Assembly: GCA_035995025.1 (NCBI GenBank)
Contig: DASYKY010000111.1
Coordinates: forward strand, 1-64,000
Direction of reading: 5' to 3'
Length of the DNA: 64,000 nucleotides
Source: Actinophytocola sp035995025
GTDB taxonomy: Bacteria; Actinomycetota; Actinomycetes; Mycobacteriales; Pseudonocardiaceae
A program made the translations under genes and the position numbers. Positions 50,175-59,393 of this stretch are shown here, in pieces. The first letter of the stretch is position 1, and each line of letters begins with the position of its first letter. The notes under the pieces were generated by a model that saw only the letters and a program-made list of their open reading frames with translations, had not been told where the DNA came from and did no database searches.

Positions 50175-50684
50175 ATGTCCGAGGAAACGCCGCTGGAGCG
50201 GCTCAACCTCGCCGAGGCCGCGCAGGCCGAGCGGGCGCTGCTCGCGTGCTGCGCGTCGCGGCGCTGGGCCGACGAGCTGCTCGCTCGCCGGCCCTACCCC
50301 GACCTCGACGTGCTGCGGCGCGTGTCGCACACCGTGCTGGACGCGCTGACCTGGGACGACGTCGCCGAGGCGCTCGCCGCGCACCCGCGGATCGGGGAGC
50401 GGGCGGGCGGTACCGGGCGGGAGGCCGCCTGGTCGCGTGCCGAGCAGGCGGGCGTCGCGATGTCCAGCGCGACCACCCAGGAGGATCTCGTCGCCGGGAA
50501 CGTGGCCTACGAGGAGCGGTTCGGGTACGTGTTCCTGATCTGCGCGACCGGCCTGTCGGGCGAGGCCATGCTGAACGCGCTGCGCGTGCGGTTCGGCAAC
50601 GACCCGGAAACCGAGCGGGGCGTGGTGCGCGCCGAGCTCGCGAAGATCGTGGACCTGCGACTCGGGAAGGCGTTCGCATCGTGA
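50175..50684 (+). CDS. uraD: OHCU decarboxylase (2-oxo-4-hydroxy-4-carboxy-5-ureidoimidazoline decarboxylase)
   Basis: 169 residues, all helical: ACCASRRWADELLARRPY, HPRIGER (active-site His and Arg), VAYEERFGYVFLICATGLSGEAMLNALR. Last step in making S-allantoin from urate. GTGA overlap with uraH. An AAGGAGG at 50131-50137 lies too far upstream to serve this ATG. Confidence 0.93.
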   Translation: MSEETPLERLNLAEAAQAERALLACCASRRWADELLARRPYPDLDVLRRVSHTVLDALTWDDVAEALAAHPRIGERAGGTGREAAWSRAEQAGVAMSSATTQEDLVAGNVAYEERFGYVFLICATGLSGEAMLNALRVRFGNDPETERGVVRAELAKIVDLRLGKAFAS

Positions 50685-50998
50685 CCTTGTCCACCCACGT
50701 CCTCGACACGAGCGTCGGGCGGCCGGCCGGCGGCGTGCCCGTACGGCTCGAGGCCGCCGGGACGACCGGCTGGCGGCCGCTGGCCGACGGCCGCACCGAC
50801 GCGGACGGCCGGATCTCCGGCTGGGAGCTCGCGGGCGCCGGGGTGCACCGGCTCGTGTTCGGCACCGGCGAATACCTCGGTCCGGACGCGTTCTACCCGG
50901 AGGTCGTCGTGGCCTTCCGGGTGCACGACCCGGCCGAGCACCACCACGTTCCGCTGCTGCTCAGCCCGTTCGGCTACTCGACCTACCGGGGAAGTTGA
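50681..50998 (+). CDS. uraH: 5-hydroxyisourate hydrolase (transthyretin-like)
   Basis: 105 residues: LSTHVLDTSVGRPAGGVPVRLEA N-terminus and the signature C-terminus FGYSTYRGS. HIU hydrolase converts 5-hydroxyisourate, the uricase product, to OHCU, the UraD substrate. GTG start overlaps uraD; the stop overlaps the uricase ATG (TGATG). Confidence 0.95.
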   Translation: MTLSTHVLDTSVGRPAGGVPVRLEAAGTTGWRPLADGRTDADGRISGWELAGAGVHRLVFGTGEYLGPDAFYPEVVVAFRVHDPAEHHHVPLLLSPFGYSTYRGS

Positions 50999-51882
50999 TG
51001 ATGGAGTTCAGGCTCGGGGACAACCAGTACGGCAAGGCGGAGACCCGCCTCGTCCACGTGGACCGCGGCGGTGAGAATGGCGGGGACCGGCACGCCATCA
51101 CCGACCTCAACGTCAGCACCGCGCTGGCCGGCGACCTCGCCGCCACGCACCTGACCGGGGACAACTCCGGCGTGCTGCCCACCGACACGCAGAAGAACAC
51201 CGTGTATGCGTTCGCCCGCGACGGGGTCGGCGAGATCGAGGACTTCGGGCTGCGGCTGGCCCGCCACTTCGTCGGCACCACGCCGGCGATCACCCGCGCC
51301 CGCGTGCACATCCAGGCCTACCGCTGGGAGCGCCTGACGGTCGCGGGCGAGCCGGCGCACCACTCGTTCGCCCGCGCCGCCGGCACCCGCACGGCCACCG
51401 TCACCTACGACGGCACCACCGCGTGGGTCGTGTCCGGCGTCGAGGACGTCACGCTGCTCAACACCACGGGCTCGGAGTTCCACGGCTTCCGCCGCGACCG
51501 CTACACCACGCTGCCCGAGACGGACGACCGGATCCTCGCCACCGCCGTGTCCGCCCGCTGGCGCCACACTGGTACCGGCTCGGAGTGGGCCATGTCGTTC
51601 CGCCACGCGCACGCCCACCTGCTCGAGGCGTTCGCCGACACGCACTCGCTGTCGCTGCAGCAAACCCTGCACGCGATGGGTGAGCGGGTGCTGCGCCACC
51701 GTGACGAGCTGGTCGAGGTGCGCCTCGCGCTGCCGAACAAGCACCACTTCCTGGTCGACCTGAGCCCGTTCGAGCTGGACAATCCGGGCGAGGTGTTCTT
51801 CGCGGCGGACCGTCCGTACGGGCTGATCGAGGGCACCGTGCTGCGCGAGGGCGCACCGGAACCCGGCCTGGCCTGGTGGTGA
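50998..51882 (+). CDS. Urate oxidase (uricase)
   Basis: 294 residues of the T-fold cofactor-free uricases: DNQYGKAETRLVHVDR, GVLPTDTQKNTVYAFARD, SEFHGFRRDRYTTLPETDDRILAT and C-terminal PNKHHFLVDLSPF. Oxidises urate with O2 to 5-hydroxyisourate. ATG at 50998 behind GGGGAAG; ATG at 51001 is also possible. Confidence 0.96.
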   Translation: MMEFRLGDNQYGKAETRLVHVDRGGENGGDRHAITDLNVSTALAGDLAATHLTGDNSGVLPTDTQKNTVYAFARDGVGEIEDFGLRLARHFVGTTPAITRARVHIQAYRWERLTVAGEPAHHSFARAAGTRTATVTYDGTTAWVVSGVEDVTLLNTTGSEFHGFRRDRYTTLPETDDRILATAVSARWRHTGTGSEWAMSFRHAHAHLLEAFADTHSLSLQQTLHAMGERVLRHRDELVEVRLALPNKHHFLVDLSPFELDNPGEVFFAADRPYGLIEGTVLREGAPEPGLAWW

Positions 51883-51883
51883 G

Positions 51884-52738
51884 ATGGACTTCCTGAGACC
51901 CGCCTCGCTCGACGAGGCGCTCGCCATGAAGGCGGCGACGCCCGAGGCGGTGCCGATCGCGGGCGGCACCGACGTGATGGTGGAGCTGAACTTCGACAAG
52001 CGCCGCCCGCCCGCGCTGCTCGACCTCGGGCGGGTCACCGAGCTCGCCACGTGGACCGAGCGCAACGGGCACGTCCGGCTCGGCGCGACCGTGCCCTACA
52101 CCCGCATCGTCGACGAGCTGGCGGACCTGCTGCCCGGGCTCGCGATGGCCAGCCGGACCGTGGGCTCGCCGCAGATCCGCAACCGCGGCACGGTCGGCGG
52201 CAACCTCGGCTCGGCCTCGCCCGCGGGCGACGCGCACCCGCCGCTGATGTGCGTGCCCGCGGTGGTCGAGGTGGCCTCCACCCGGGGCACCCGCGCGGTC
52301 GCCATCGCGGAGTTCTTCGCCGGCCCCAAGCGTTCCGCCCTCGCCGCCGACGAGCTGATCACCGCGGTGACCGTGCCGAGGGCGGCCGGGCCGCAGCAGT
52401 TCGCGAAGGTCGGCACGCGCAACGCGATGGTGATCGCGGTGTGCTCGTTCGGCCTTTCGCTCGACCTCGCCGCGCGCACGGTCGGCACCGGCATCGGCTC
52501 GGCCGGGCCCACGCCGCTGCGCGCGGAGGCGGCACAGGACTACGCGGCCGAGGTGCTGCCGTGGGCTGGCGGCGAGTTGGACGACGACGTGGCCCGGGAG
52601 TTCGGCGAGCTGGTCGCGGCCGCCGCTCGCCCGATCGACGACGTGCGCGGCAGCGCGGGCTACCGGCGCCTCGCGCTGTCGGTGCTGGCCCGGCGCACGC
52701 TGCGGTGGGCCTGGCAGGACCGGGGAAGGTGGTCGTGA
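51884..52738 (+). CDS. Xanthine dehydrogenase FAD-binding subunit
   Basis: 284 residues of the CoxM/XdhB FAD-binding family: PIAGGTDVMVELNFD (FAD phosphate loop), TVGSPQIRNRGTVGGNLGSASPAGD (second FAD motif). Passes electrons from the iron-sulfur subunit to NAD. One base after uricase; stop overlaps the following ATG. Confidence 0.94.
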   Translation: MDFLRPASLDEALAMKAATPEAVPIAGGTDVMVELNFDKRRPPALLDLGRVTELATWTERNGHVRLGATVPYTRIVDELADLLPGLAMASRTVGSPQIRNRGTVGGNLGSASPAGDAHPPLMCVPAVVEVASTRGTRAVAIAEFFAGPKRSALAADELITAVTVPRAAGPQQFAKVGTRNAMVIAVCSFGLSLDLAARTVGTGIGSAGPTPLRAEAAQDYAAEVLPWAGGELDDDVAREFGELVAAAARPIDDVRGSAGYRRLALSVLARRTLRWAWQDRGRWS

Positions 52739-53211
52739 TGCGCGTCAACGTGGAGGTCAACGGCGAGGCGATGATCGCCGACGACGTGTGGCCGGGGGAG
52801 AGCCTGCTGTACGTGCTGCGCGAACGGCTCGGCCTGCCCGGCTCGAAGAACGCCTGCGAGCAGGGCGAGTGCGGCTCCTGCACGGTCTACCTCGACGGCA
52901 CGCCGGTGTGCGCGTGCCTGGTCGCCGCCGGGCAGGCCGAGGGCCGCTCGGTGCGTACCGTCGAGGGACTGTCCACAGGGGACGAACTGGACCCGGTGCA
53001 GGAGGCCTTCGTGCGCACGGGCGCGGTGCAGTGCGGGTTCTGCACGCCGGGGCTCGTCGTGGCCGCGCACGAGCTGGTGCATCGCAGGCCGGACGCCTCC
53101 GACGCGGAGATCCGCGAGGCGCTCGCCGGAAACCTGTGCCGCTGCACGGGGTACGAGAAGATCCTCGACGCGGTCCGGCTGGCCGCGTCCCAAGTGGGTG
53201 AGCGCGCATGA
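52738..53211 (+). CDS. Xanthine dehydrogenase 2Fe-2S subunit
   Basis: 157 residues with both iron-sulfur motifs of the family: CEQGECGSCTVYLDGTPVCAC (plant-type cluster) and CGFC ... CRCTG (helical cluster). Starts at ATG 52738 (TGATG). Shuttles electrons from the molybdenum subunit to the flavin subunit. Confidence 0.95.
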   Translation: MRVNVEVNGEAMIADDVWPGESLLYVLRERLGLPGSKNACEQGECGSCTVYLDGTPVCACLVAAGQAEGRSVRTVEGLSTGDELDPVQEAFVRTGAVQCGFCTPGLVVAAHELVHRRPDASDAEIREALAGNLCRCTGYEKILDAVRLAASQVGERA

Positions 53212-54563
53212 GGACGGTCGTCGAGAACGCCGCGATCGCGACGGTGGACGCGGTCGGCACCGAGCACGCGACCGGCCACGTCGTGGCCGACGGCGGGGTC
53301 ATCGAGTCGGTCGGCGCGGGCCCGGCGCCCGCGGGCGACTACGACCGGCGGGTCGACGGCAGCGGCTGCCTCGTCACGCCCGGCCTCGTCAACACCCACC
53401 ACCACCTCTACCAGTGGGCCACCCGCGGGCTCGCCCAGCAGGCCACGCTGTTCGAGTGGCTCGTCGAGCTCTACCCGGTGTGGGCCGGCATCGACGAGAC
53501 GATCACCCACGCCGCGTCGCTCGCCGGCCTGGTGCGCCTGGCGAAGACGGGCTGCACCACCGCCGCCGACCACCACTACGTCTTCCCGCGCGGCGAGGGT
53601 GACCTGATCGCCCCGCTCGTGGACTCGGCGGGCCGGGTCGGCATCCGGCTGCACGCCGTGCGCGGCTCGATGGACCGCGGCGAGTCCCGGGGCGGCCTGC
53701 CGCCGGACTCGGTCGTCGAGGACAAGGACGAGGCGCTCGCCGCCACGGCGGCGGCGATCGACCGCTACCACGACCCGGCACCGGGTTCGTTCGTGCGCGT
53801 GGCGGTCGGCCCGTGCTCGCCGTTCACGGTCAGCACGGAGCTGATGACCGAGGCCGCGGAGCTGGCGCGGCAGCGGGGCGTCCGGCTGCACACCCATCTC
53901 GCCGAGACCGTCGACGAGGAGGAACAGTGCCTCGCCGAGCTCGGCTGCACGCCGATGGAGTACGCCGAGCGCACCGGCTGGCTCGGCGAGGACGTGTGGC
54001 TCGCGCACGGCATCCACTTCGCGGACGCGGCGATCGCCCGGCTGGGCGCCACCGGCACGGGCGTCGCCCACTGCCCGACGTCCAACGCGCGGCTTGGCGC
54101 GGGCACCGCCCGGGTCACCGACCTGCTCGCGGCCGGTTCGCCGGTCGGCCTCGGCGTCGACGGTGCCGCGTCCAATGAGGACGGTGGGCTCGGGGTCGAG
54201 CTGCGCCAGGCGACCTACGTGGCCCGGCTGCGCGGCGGCCCGGCGGCGCTGTCGGCCCGCGACGCGCTGCGGCTCGCCACGATGGGCGGCGCGCGCTGCC
54301 TGGGCAGGCAGGACGAGATCGGCTCGCTCGAGCCGGGCAAGCAGGCCGACCTCGCGATGTGGCGGCTCGAGGGCGTCGAGCACGCCGGCATCGCCGACCC
54401 GGTCGCCGCGCTCGTGTTCGGCGCGCTGCCCCCGCTCGCGCTGCTGCTGGCCGGCGGCCACCCGGTGGTCGAGAACGGCGCCTGCGTCGGTGTGTCCGAA
54501 GTGGACGTCGCCGCCGGCCTGCGCTCGGCGAGCGCGGCGCTGCTGGCGAAGGCGGCGCGATGA
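53208..54563 (+). CDS. 8-Oxoguanine deaminase-like amidohydrolase
   Basis: 451 residues of the amidohydrolase superfamily (ATZ/TRZ-like). Metal-binding NTHHHLYQ (His-x-His), ADHHYVFP, HTHLAETVDEEEQC and GVDGAASNEDGG. The ADHHYVFP/NEDGG forms match the 8-oxoguanine deaminase group, which produces urate from 8-oxoguanine. Within the purine operon this feeds uricase directly. ATGA overlap with the 2Fe-2S gene. Confidence 0.88.
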   Translation: MRTVVENAAIATVDAVGTEHATGHVVADGGVIESVGAGPAPAGDYDRRVDGSGCLVTPGLVNTHHHLYQWATRGLAQQATLFEWLVELYPVWAGIDETITHAASLAGLVRLAKTGCTTAADHHYVFPRGEGDLIAPLVDSAGRVGIRLHAVRGSMDRGESRGGLPPDSVVEDKDEALAATAAAIDRYHDPAPGSFVRVAVGPCSPFTVSTELMTEAAELARQRGVRLHTHLAETVDEEEQCLAELGCTPMEYAERTGWLGEDVWLAHGIHFADAAIARLGATGTGVAHCPTSNARLGAGTARVTDLLAAGSPVGLGVDGAASNEDGGLGVELRQATYVARLRGGPAALSARDALRLATMGGARCLGRQDEIGSLEPGKQADLAMWRLEGVEHAGIADPVAALVFGALPPLALLLAGGHPVVENGACVGVSEVDVAAGLRSASAALLAKAAR

Positions 54564-54567
54564 CCTC

Positions 54568-54741
54568 GCGAGTCCAACGTTCACGCCGCGCGAGTCCAAC
54601 GTCCGGCCCACGCGAGTCCAACGTTCAAGGCGCGCGAGTCCAACGGTCCGGGACCGGTGACACCGGCAACGGGCCCGCCGCGAACGTTGGACTCGCCTGC
54701 CGCGAGCGTTGGACTCGCGGGATGGGAGCGTTGGACTCGCG
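54568..54741. repeat. Cluster of GCGAGTCCAACG repeats: four forward then three inverted units
   Basis: Forward units begin at 54568, 54590, 54612 and 54634; inverted units (AACGTTGGACTCGC(G)) at 54683-54696, 54705-54719 and 54727-54741. The forward and inverted units are complementary, so transcript folding into a long stem is possible. This occupies the whole gap between the deaminase and molybdenum-subunit genes of the purine operon. Confidence 0.88.
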
Positions 54742-54756
54742 GGATGGGGTGGGGCG

Positions 54757-57066
54757 ATGAGCAAGTCTCTTACCGAGACGCAGACCGCGACGGTCACCGG
54801 CGCGATCGGCGACAGCCCGTTGCGCCCGGACGGCACGCTGAAGGTCAAGGGCGAGTTCGCCTACTCCTCGGACCTGTGGCACGAGGACATGCTGTGGGGC
54901 GCCACGCTGCGCAGCCCGCACCCGCATGCCCGCATCCGTGGCATCGACATCGGCCCCGCGCTCGCCACCCCCGGCGTGTACGCCGTGCTGACCCACGAGG
55001 ACGTGCCGGACAACGTCTTCGGTCTCGAGCACGCCGACCAGCCGGTGCTCGCCGAGACCGTGGTGCGCTACCAGGGCGAGCCGGTGGCCATCGTGGCCGC
55101 GGACCACCCGGAGACCGCCCGCCGCGCGGCGGACCGCGTGCGCGTCGAGTACGAGGTGCTCGAGCCGGTCACCGACGCGGAGGCGGCGATGCGGCCCGAC
55201 GCGCCGGTGCTGCACCCGACCCACCCGGGCGGCAACGTCGTGCGCCACGTGCCGATCCGCCGCGGCGACCCCGAGCCGGTCGCGGACGTGGTGGTGCGCG
55301 GCGAGTACACGGTCGGCATGCAGGACCAGGCGTTCCTCGGCCCCGAGTCCGGTATGGCGGTGCCGGCCGAGGACGGCGGCCTCGACCTCTACGTCGCGAC
55401 CCAGTGGCTGCACGCCGACCAGCGGCAGGTGGCGCACGCGCTGCGGCTGCCGGCGGAGAAGGTGCGGCTGCACCTCGCCGGCGTGGGCGGCGCGTTCGGC
55501 GCGCGCGAGGACCTGTCGATGCAGATCCACGCAAGCCTGCTGGCGCTGCGCACGGGTAAGCCCGTGAAGATCTCCTACGGCCGGGAGGAGTCGTTCTTCG
55601 GGCACGTGCACCGCCACCCCGCGGTGCTGCGCTACGAGCACGGCGCCACCCGCGCGGGCGACCTGGTGTACGTCAGGGCGGAGATCGTCCTCGACGGCGG
55701 CGCGTACGCCTCGACCACCTCGGCGGTCACCGGCAACGCGGCCACGCTCGGCGCGGGCCCCTACCAGGTGCCGAACGTGTCGATCGACTGCTACGGCGTC
55801 TACACCAACAACCCCCCGTGCGGCGCGATGCGCGGTTTCGGTGCCGTGCAGGCGTGTTTCGCCTACGAGTCGCAACTGGACAAGCTCGCCGAGGCGCTCG
55901 GCATGCATCCGGTGGACGTCCGCATCCGCAACGCCGTCACCGAGGGCGCGGCGATCGCGACCGGCCAGCTCGTGGACTCCGAGGCCCCGGTCGCCGAGCT
56001 GCTCACGCTCGTGCGCGAGCGGCCGCTGCCCCCCGAGCCCACCGGCCCGCGCGACCTGCGCGAGCTGCCGGGCGGCGTGTCGAACACGACGCACGGCGAG
56101 GGCGTGGTGCGCGGCGTCGGGTACGCCGTGGGCATCAAGAACGTCGGCTTCTCCGAGGGGTTCGACGACTACTCGACGGCCCGGGTGCGCCTCGAGGTGA
56201 TCGGCGGCGAGCCGGTGGCGATGGTGCACACGGCGGCCGCGGAGGTCGGCCAGGGCCTCGTGACGTTGCAGGCGCAGATCGCGCGCACGGAGCTCGGCGT
56301 GCAGCGGGTGGTAATCCAGCCGTCGGACACGACCGTCGGCAGCGCGGGGTCCAGCTCGGCGTCGCGGCAGAGCTACGTCACCGGCGGCGCGGTGAAGGCG
56401 GCGTGCGAGCAGGTCCGTGCGGGGGTGCTGGAGCTGGCCGCCGCACGGGGGTTCGCGGCGGCCGGGCTCGCGGGCGGCAAGATCGTCTCGGCCGGCGAGG
56501 AGGTGCTCGCGGATCTCGTCGACGTGCTCGCCGCGGAGTCCGTGGAGCGCACGGTGGAGTGGCGGCACCGGCCGACCCGGCCCGTGGATCCGCTGACGGG
56601 ACAGGGGTTCGCGCACGTGCAGTACGCGTTCGCCGCGCACCGGGCGGTGGTCGACGTGGACGTCGAGCTCGGCCTGGTGCGGGTCGTGGAGCTGGCGTGC
56701 GCGCAGGACGTCGGCAAGGCGATCAACCCGGACGCGGTGCTGGGCCAGATCCAGGGCGGCTCGGCGCAGGGCCTCGGGCTCGCGGTGATGGAGGAGATCC
56801 AGGTCGTCGACGGCGTGGTGCGCAACCCGTCGTTCACCGACTACCTGATCCCGACCGTGCTGGACATGCCGCCGATGCCGATCGACGTCCTCGAGCGCGC
56901 GGATCCCCATGCCCCGTACGGGCTGCGCGGCGTCGGCGAGCCGCCGACGCTGTCGTCCACGCCCGCGATCGTGGCCGCGATCCGCGCGGCGACGGGGATC
57001 GCGCTGACCCGGGTGCCGGTCCGGCCGGAACACATCGTGGAGGTGTCCCCGAAACCGTTGGCCTGA
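54757..57066 (+). CDS. Xanthine dehydrogenase molybdenum-cofactor subunit
   Basis: 769 residues of the xanthine dehydrogenase large-subunit family: GEFAYSSDLWHEDMLWGATLRSPHPHARI, the QDQAFLGPESGMAVP region, GGAFGAREDLSMQ, AMRGFGAVQACFAYESQLDKLAEALG and the active-site glutamate near GLRGVGEPPTLSSTPAI. Hydroxylates hypoxanthine/xanthine to urate. ATG at 54757 follows the repeat cluster by 15 bases. Confidence 0.94.
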   Translation: MSKSLTETQTATVTGAIGDSPLRPDGTLKVKGEFAYSSDLWHEDMLWGATLRSPHPHARIRGIDIGPALATPGVYAVLTHEDVPDNVFGLEHADQPVLAETVVRYQGEPVAIVAADHPETARRAADRVRVEYEVLEPVTDAEAAMRPDAPVLHPTHPGGNVVRHVPIRRGDPEPVADVVVRGEYTVGMQDQAFLGPESGMAVPAEDGGLDLYVATQWLHADQRQVAHALRLPAEKVRLHLAGVGGAFGAREDLSMQIHASLLALRTGKPVKISYGREESFFGHVHRHPAVLRYEHGATRAGDLVYVRAEIVLDGGAYASTTSAVTGNAATLGAGPYQVPNVSIDCYGVYTNNPPCGAMRGFGAVQACFAYESQLDKLAEALGMHPVDVRIRNAVTEGAAIATGQLVDSEAPVAELLTLVRERPLPPEPTGPRDLRELPGGVSNTTHGEGVVRGVGYAVGIKNVGFSEGFDDYSTARVRLEVIGGEPVAMVHTAAAEVGQGLVTLQAQIARTELGVQRVVIQPSDTTVGSAGSSSASRQSYVTGGAVKAACEQVRAGVLELAAARGFAAAGLAGGKIVSAGEEVLADLVDVLAAESVERTVEWRHRPTRPVDPLTGQGFAHVQYAFAAHRAVVDVDVELGLVRVVELACAQDVGKAINPDAVLGQIQGGSAQGLGLAVMEEIQVVDGVVRNPSFTDYLIPTVLDMPPMPIDVLERADPHAPYGLRGVGEPPTLSSTPAIVAAIRAATGIALTRVPVRPEHIVEVSPKPLA

Positions 57067-57076
57067 CACGGAAAAC

Positions 57077-57091
57077 GGCCGGGAGCCGGCC
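57077..57091 (+). terminator. Candidate terminator hairpin after the purine operon
   Basis: GGCCGG-GAG-CCGGCC eleven bases after the molybdenum-subunit stop, preceded by an A-run. Short stem and tight loop; modest call. Confidence 0.4.
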
Positions 57092-57273
57092 ACCCTGCGA
57101 GCCGGACGCGGCACTGCCCGTAGTTCACCCGTTCGGAGCAGTTGCGAACACCTAGGGTTGTGTCGGTATCGGCAGTCAGTGCCCGATTGGGCGCAGAGTG
57201 CCGTCCGTCGTCGCTGGTAGCGTCAGCCAGCGGCGTCACCGGAGAAGGACGACTGGGATGATTTGGCCTATGG
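57092..57273. other. Intergenic region before the GGDEF-EAL gene
   Basis: About 180 bases without a gene; should hold the promoter of the following gene. GGAGAAGGAC at 57241-57250 is ribosome-site-like but lies 24 bases before the chosen ATG, which weakens the start call. No palindrome stands out. Confidence 0.5.
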
Positions 57274-59388
57274 ATGGCTCCGGTGGATAGATCTGAGCTG
57301 GTCAGCGAGTGGGTGGGAGCGCTGGCTCAGGTCATCTACATTGCGCGGTCCCGCAACGAGATCGAGCACGAGCTGGACAGCGCGCTCGACGATCTCGTGC
57401 GCGCCTGTCGCGACGAACCGTTCACCGCGGAGCCCGGTGTGCGCGTCGCGAAACGGTTGGTGGGCCTGGGACTCACCAACCCCGAGTCCGTCGGGCAGTC
57501 GATCGACCTGCTGGGCAGGCACCTGCCGCACCTGCCCGACCTCGACGGCGTGGACGCGACGGCCGACCGGCTCGCGCGCCTGATCGGCGCGCTGACCCAC
57601 GGCTTCAGCGACGGCATGCGCAAGCGCCTCTTCGACGAGCAGGAGAACATCACCCGCGCGCTGATCCGTGCCCGCGAGAACGCCGAGTCCGAGCTGGCGG
57701 CCAGCGAGGAGCGGTTCGAGGAGGTCTTCACCGCGTCCTCGGTCGGCATGGCGATCAGCGAGATCGACGGCACGCTCGTGCGCACGAACCGCGCGCTCGC
57801 CGACATCCTCGACCACCGCCGCGGCCGGATCCCGGCGGAGCGGCTGGAGGAGATCTTCCATCCCGACGACGCCGAGTACCTGCGGCTGCGCTTCCAGGTG
57901 CTGCTGGAGGAGGACTCGCTGCCGTTCCGCGAGCAGCGGCGGCTGCTGCGTGCCGACGGCGAGGAGGCGCTGGTCTTCCTGTCCGCGTCCGTGCTGCGCG
58001 ACCCGGACGGCACGCCGCGGTACTACGTCACGTCCGCGGAGGACGTGTCGGACAAGCACTTCCTCGAGAACCAGCTGCAGTTCCAGGCGATCCACGACCC
58101 GCTCACCGGGCTGGTGAACCGGCACCGGTTCCTCGGCCTGCTCGAGGAGTCGCTGCGCGGCAGGCAGCGCGTCGACGGGCTGACGATCTTCCATCTGGAC
58201 CTGGACGGTTTCCGCGCGATCAACAACGGCATGGGCCGCGAGGCGGGCGACCGGCTGCTGCAGTCGGTCGCGACGAAGCTGCGGCAGGTCTTCGACGACG
58301 AGAAGGTGACCATCGCGCGCTTCGACGGCGACGAGTTCGGCGTGCTGCTGGTGAACACGCTGAGCACCCCGTCGATCGGCAGCATCGCCACCCGCATCAA
58401 CGACGAGCTGACCGAGCCGGTCTACCTCGGCGCCACCGGCGACTCCATCGGCATCGCCACGACCGCCACCATCGCCGTCGCGCACCTCCCGTCCGCGGAC
58501 GCCCTGCCGGCGGACCTGTTGCGCGCCACCGACACCACGCTGCAGCGGCTGAAGACGACCGGGCCCCGGCAGTGGGGCATGGTCGACACCGACGCGAACG
58601 AGACCGACCAGGCCCGCTTCCTGCTCGCCGCCTCGATGCCCGGCGCGTGGGAGAGCGGCGAGATCGGCATCGACTACCAGCCGCTGGTGTCGGTGCAGAA
58701 GCGGAACATCGTCGCGGTGCAGGCGCTGCTGCACTGGGACCACGCGGTGCAGGGCCCGCTCGGCCACGCGCGCTGCGTGGACGTGCTGACCGACACCGGG
58801 CTGTCGCTGCCGGTCGGCCGGTGGATGCTGGGCCGCGCGTGCGGTCAGTTGCGTACGTGGACCGACCGGTTCGACAGCGGGCTGCCGAAGCTGTACGTCG
58901 AACTGTCCAGGCAACTGGCCGGCGACCCGGACCTGGTGTCGACCGTCCAGGCGGTGCTCGCCGACGCCGGGCTCGACCCGGGCCAACTGCAGCTGGGCAT
59001 GCCGGCGCAGGCGCTGTGCCTGGTCGACGGGCTCGCCGAGGACAACCTCGACGTGCTCGTGGACCTCGGCATCTCGGTCGTGCTCTACGAGTTCGGCACC
59101 ACCCGCGGCGACCTCGCGTGCCTGGAGGACCTGCCGCTGCGCGCGGTGAAGATGTCCGCCAACGCGGTGTCGCGGGTCGACCGGATGGGCCCGGACGCGT
59201 TGTTCAGCCGCGCCGTGCGCCAGCTGCTGCCGCTGGTGCGCGAGTCCGGCATCCCGGTCATCGTCGGCGACATCGCGACCGAGGAGCAGTACGAGTGGTG
59301 GCGCACGGCCGGCGCGGACATGGCGCAGGGCGACTTCATCGGCACCGCGGGCTCGCCGCAGGACGCCGAGCACCTGTTCGTCGCGTGA
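57274..59388 (+). CDS. PAS-GGDEF-EAL protein with degenerate catalytic motifs
   Basis: 704 residues: N-terminal helical region (~1-140), PAS (from ~143), GGDEF (from ~274) and EAL (from ~465). The GGDEF signature reads FDGDEF (~350) instead of GGDEF. In EAL, the Glu of the EAL triad is Gln483 (VQALLHW), and DDFGTG reads YEFGTT, so c-di-GMP hydrolysis is unlikely. It may be a weak cyclase or a nucleotide-binding sensor. ATG at 57274; GTG at 57283 possible. Confidence 0.88.
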   Translation: MAPVDRSELVSEWVGALAQVIYIARSRNEIEHELDSALDDLVRACRDEPFTAEPGVRVAKRLVGLGLTNPESVGQSIDLLGRHLPHLPDLDGVDATADRLARLIGALTHGFSDGMRKRLFDEQENITRALIRARENAESELAASEERFEEVFTASSVGMAISEIDGTLVRTNRALADILDHRRGRIPAERLEEIFHPDDAEYLRLRFQVLLEEDSLPFREQRRLLRADGEEALVFLSASVLRDPDGTPRYYVTSAEDVSDKHFLENQLQFQAIHDPLTGLVNRHRFLGLLEESLRGRQRVDGLTIFHLDLDGFRAINNGMGREAGDRLLQSVATKLRQVFDDEKVTIARFDGDEFGVLLVNTLSTPSIGSIATRINDELTEPVYLGATGDSIGIATTATIAVAHLPSADALPADLLRATDTTLQRLKTTGPRQWGMVDTDANETDQARFLLAASMPGAWESGEIGIDYQPLVSVQKRNIVAVQALLHWDHAVQGPLGHARCVDVLTDTGLSLPVGRWMLGRACGQLRTWTDRFDSGLPKLYVELSRQLAGDPDLVSTVQAVLADAGLDPGQLQLGMPAQALCLVDGLAEDNLDVLVDLGISVVLYEFGTTRGDLACLEDLPLRAVKMSANAVSRVDRMGPDALFSRAVRQLLPLVRESGIPVIVGDIATEEQYEWWRTAGADMAQGDFIGTAGSPQDAEHLFVA

Positions 59389-59393
59389 GCGGC

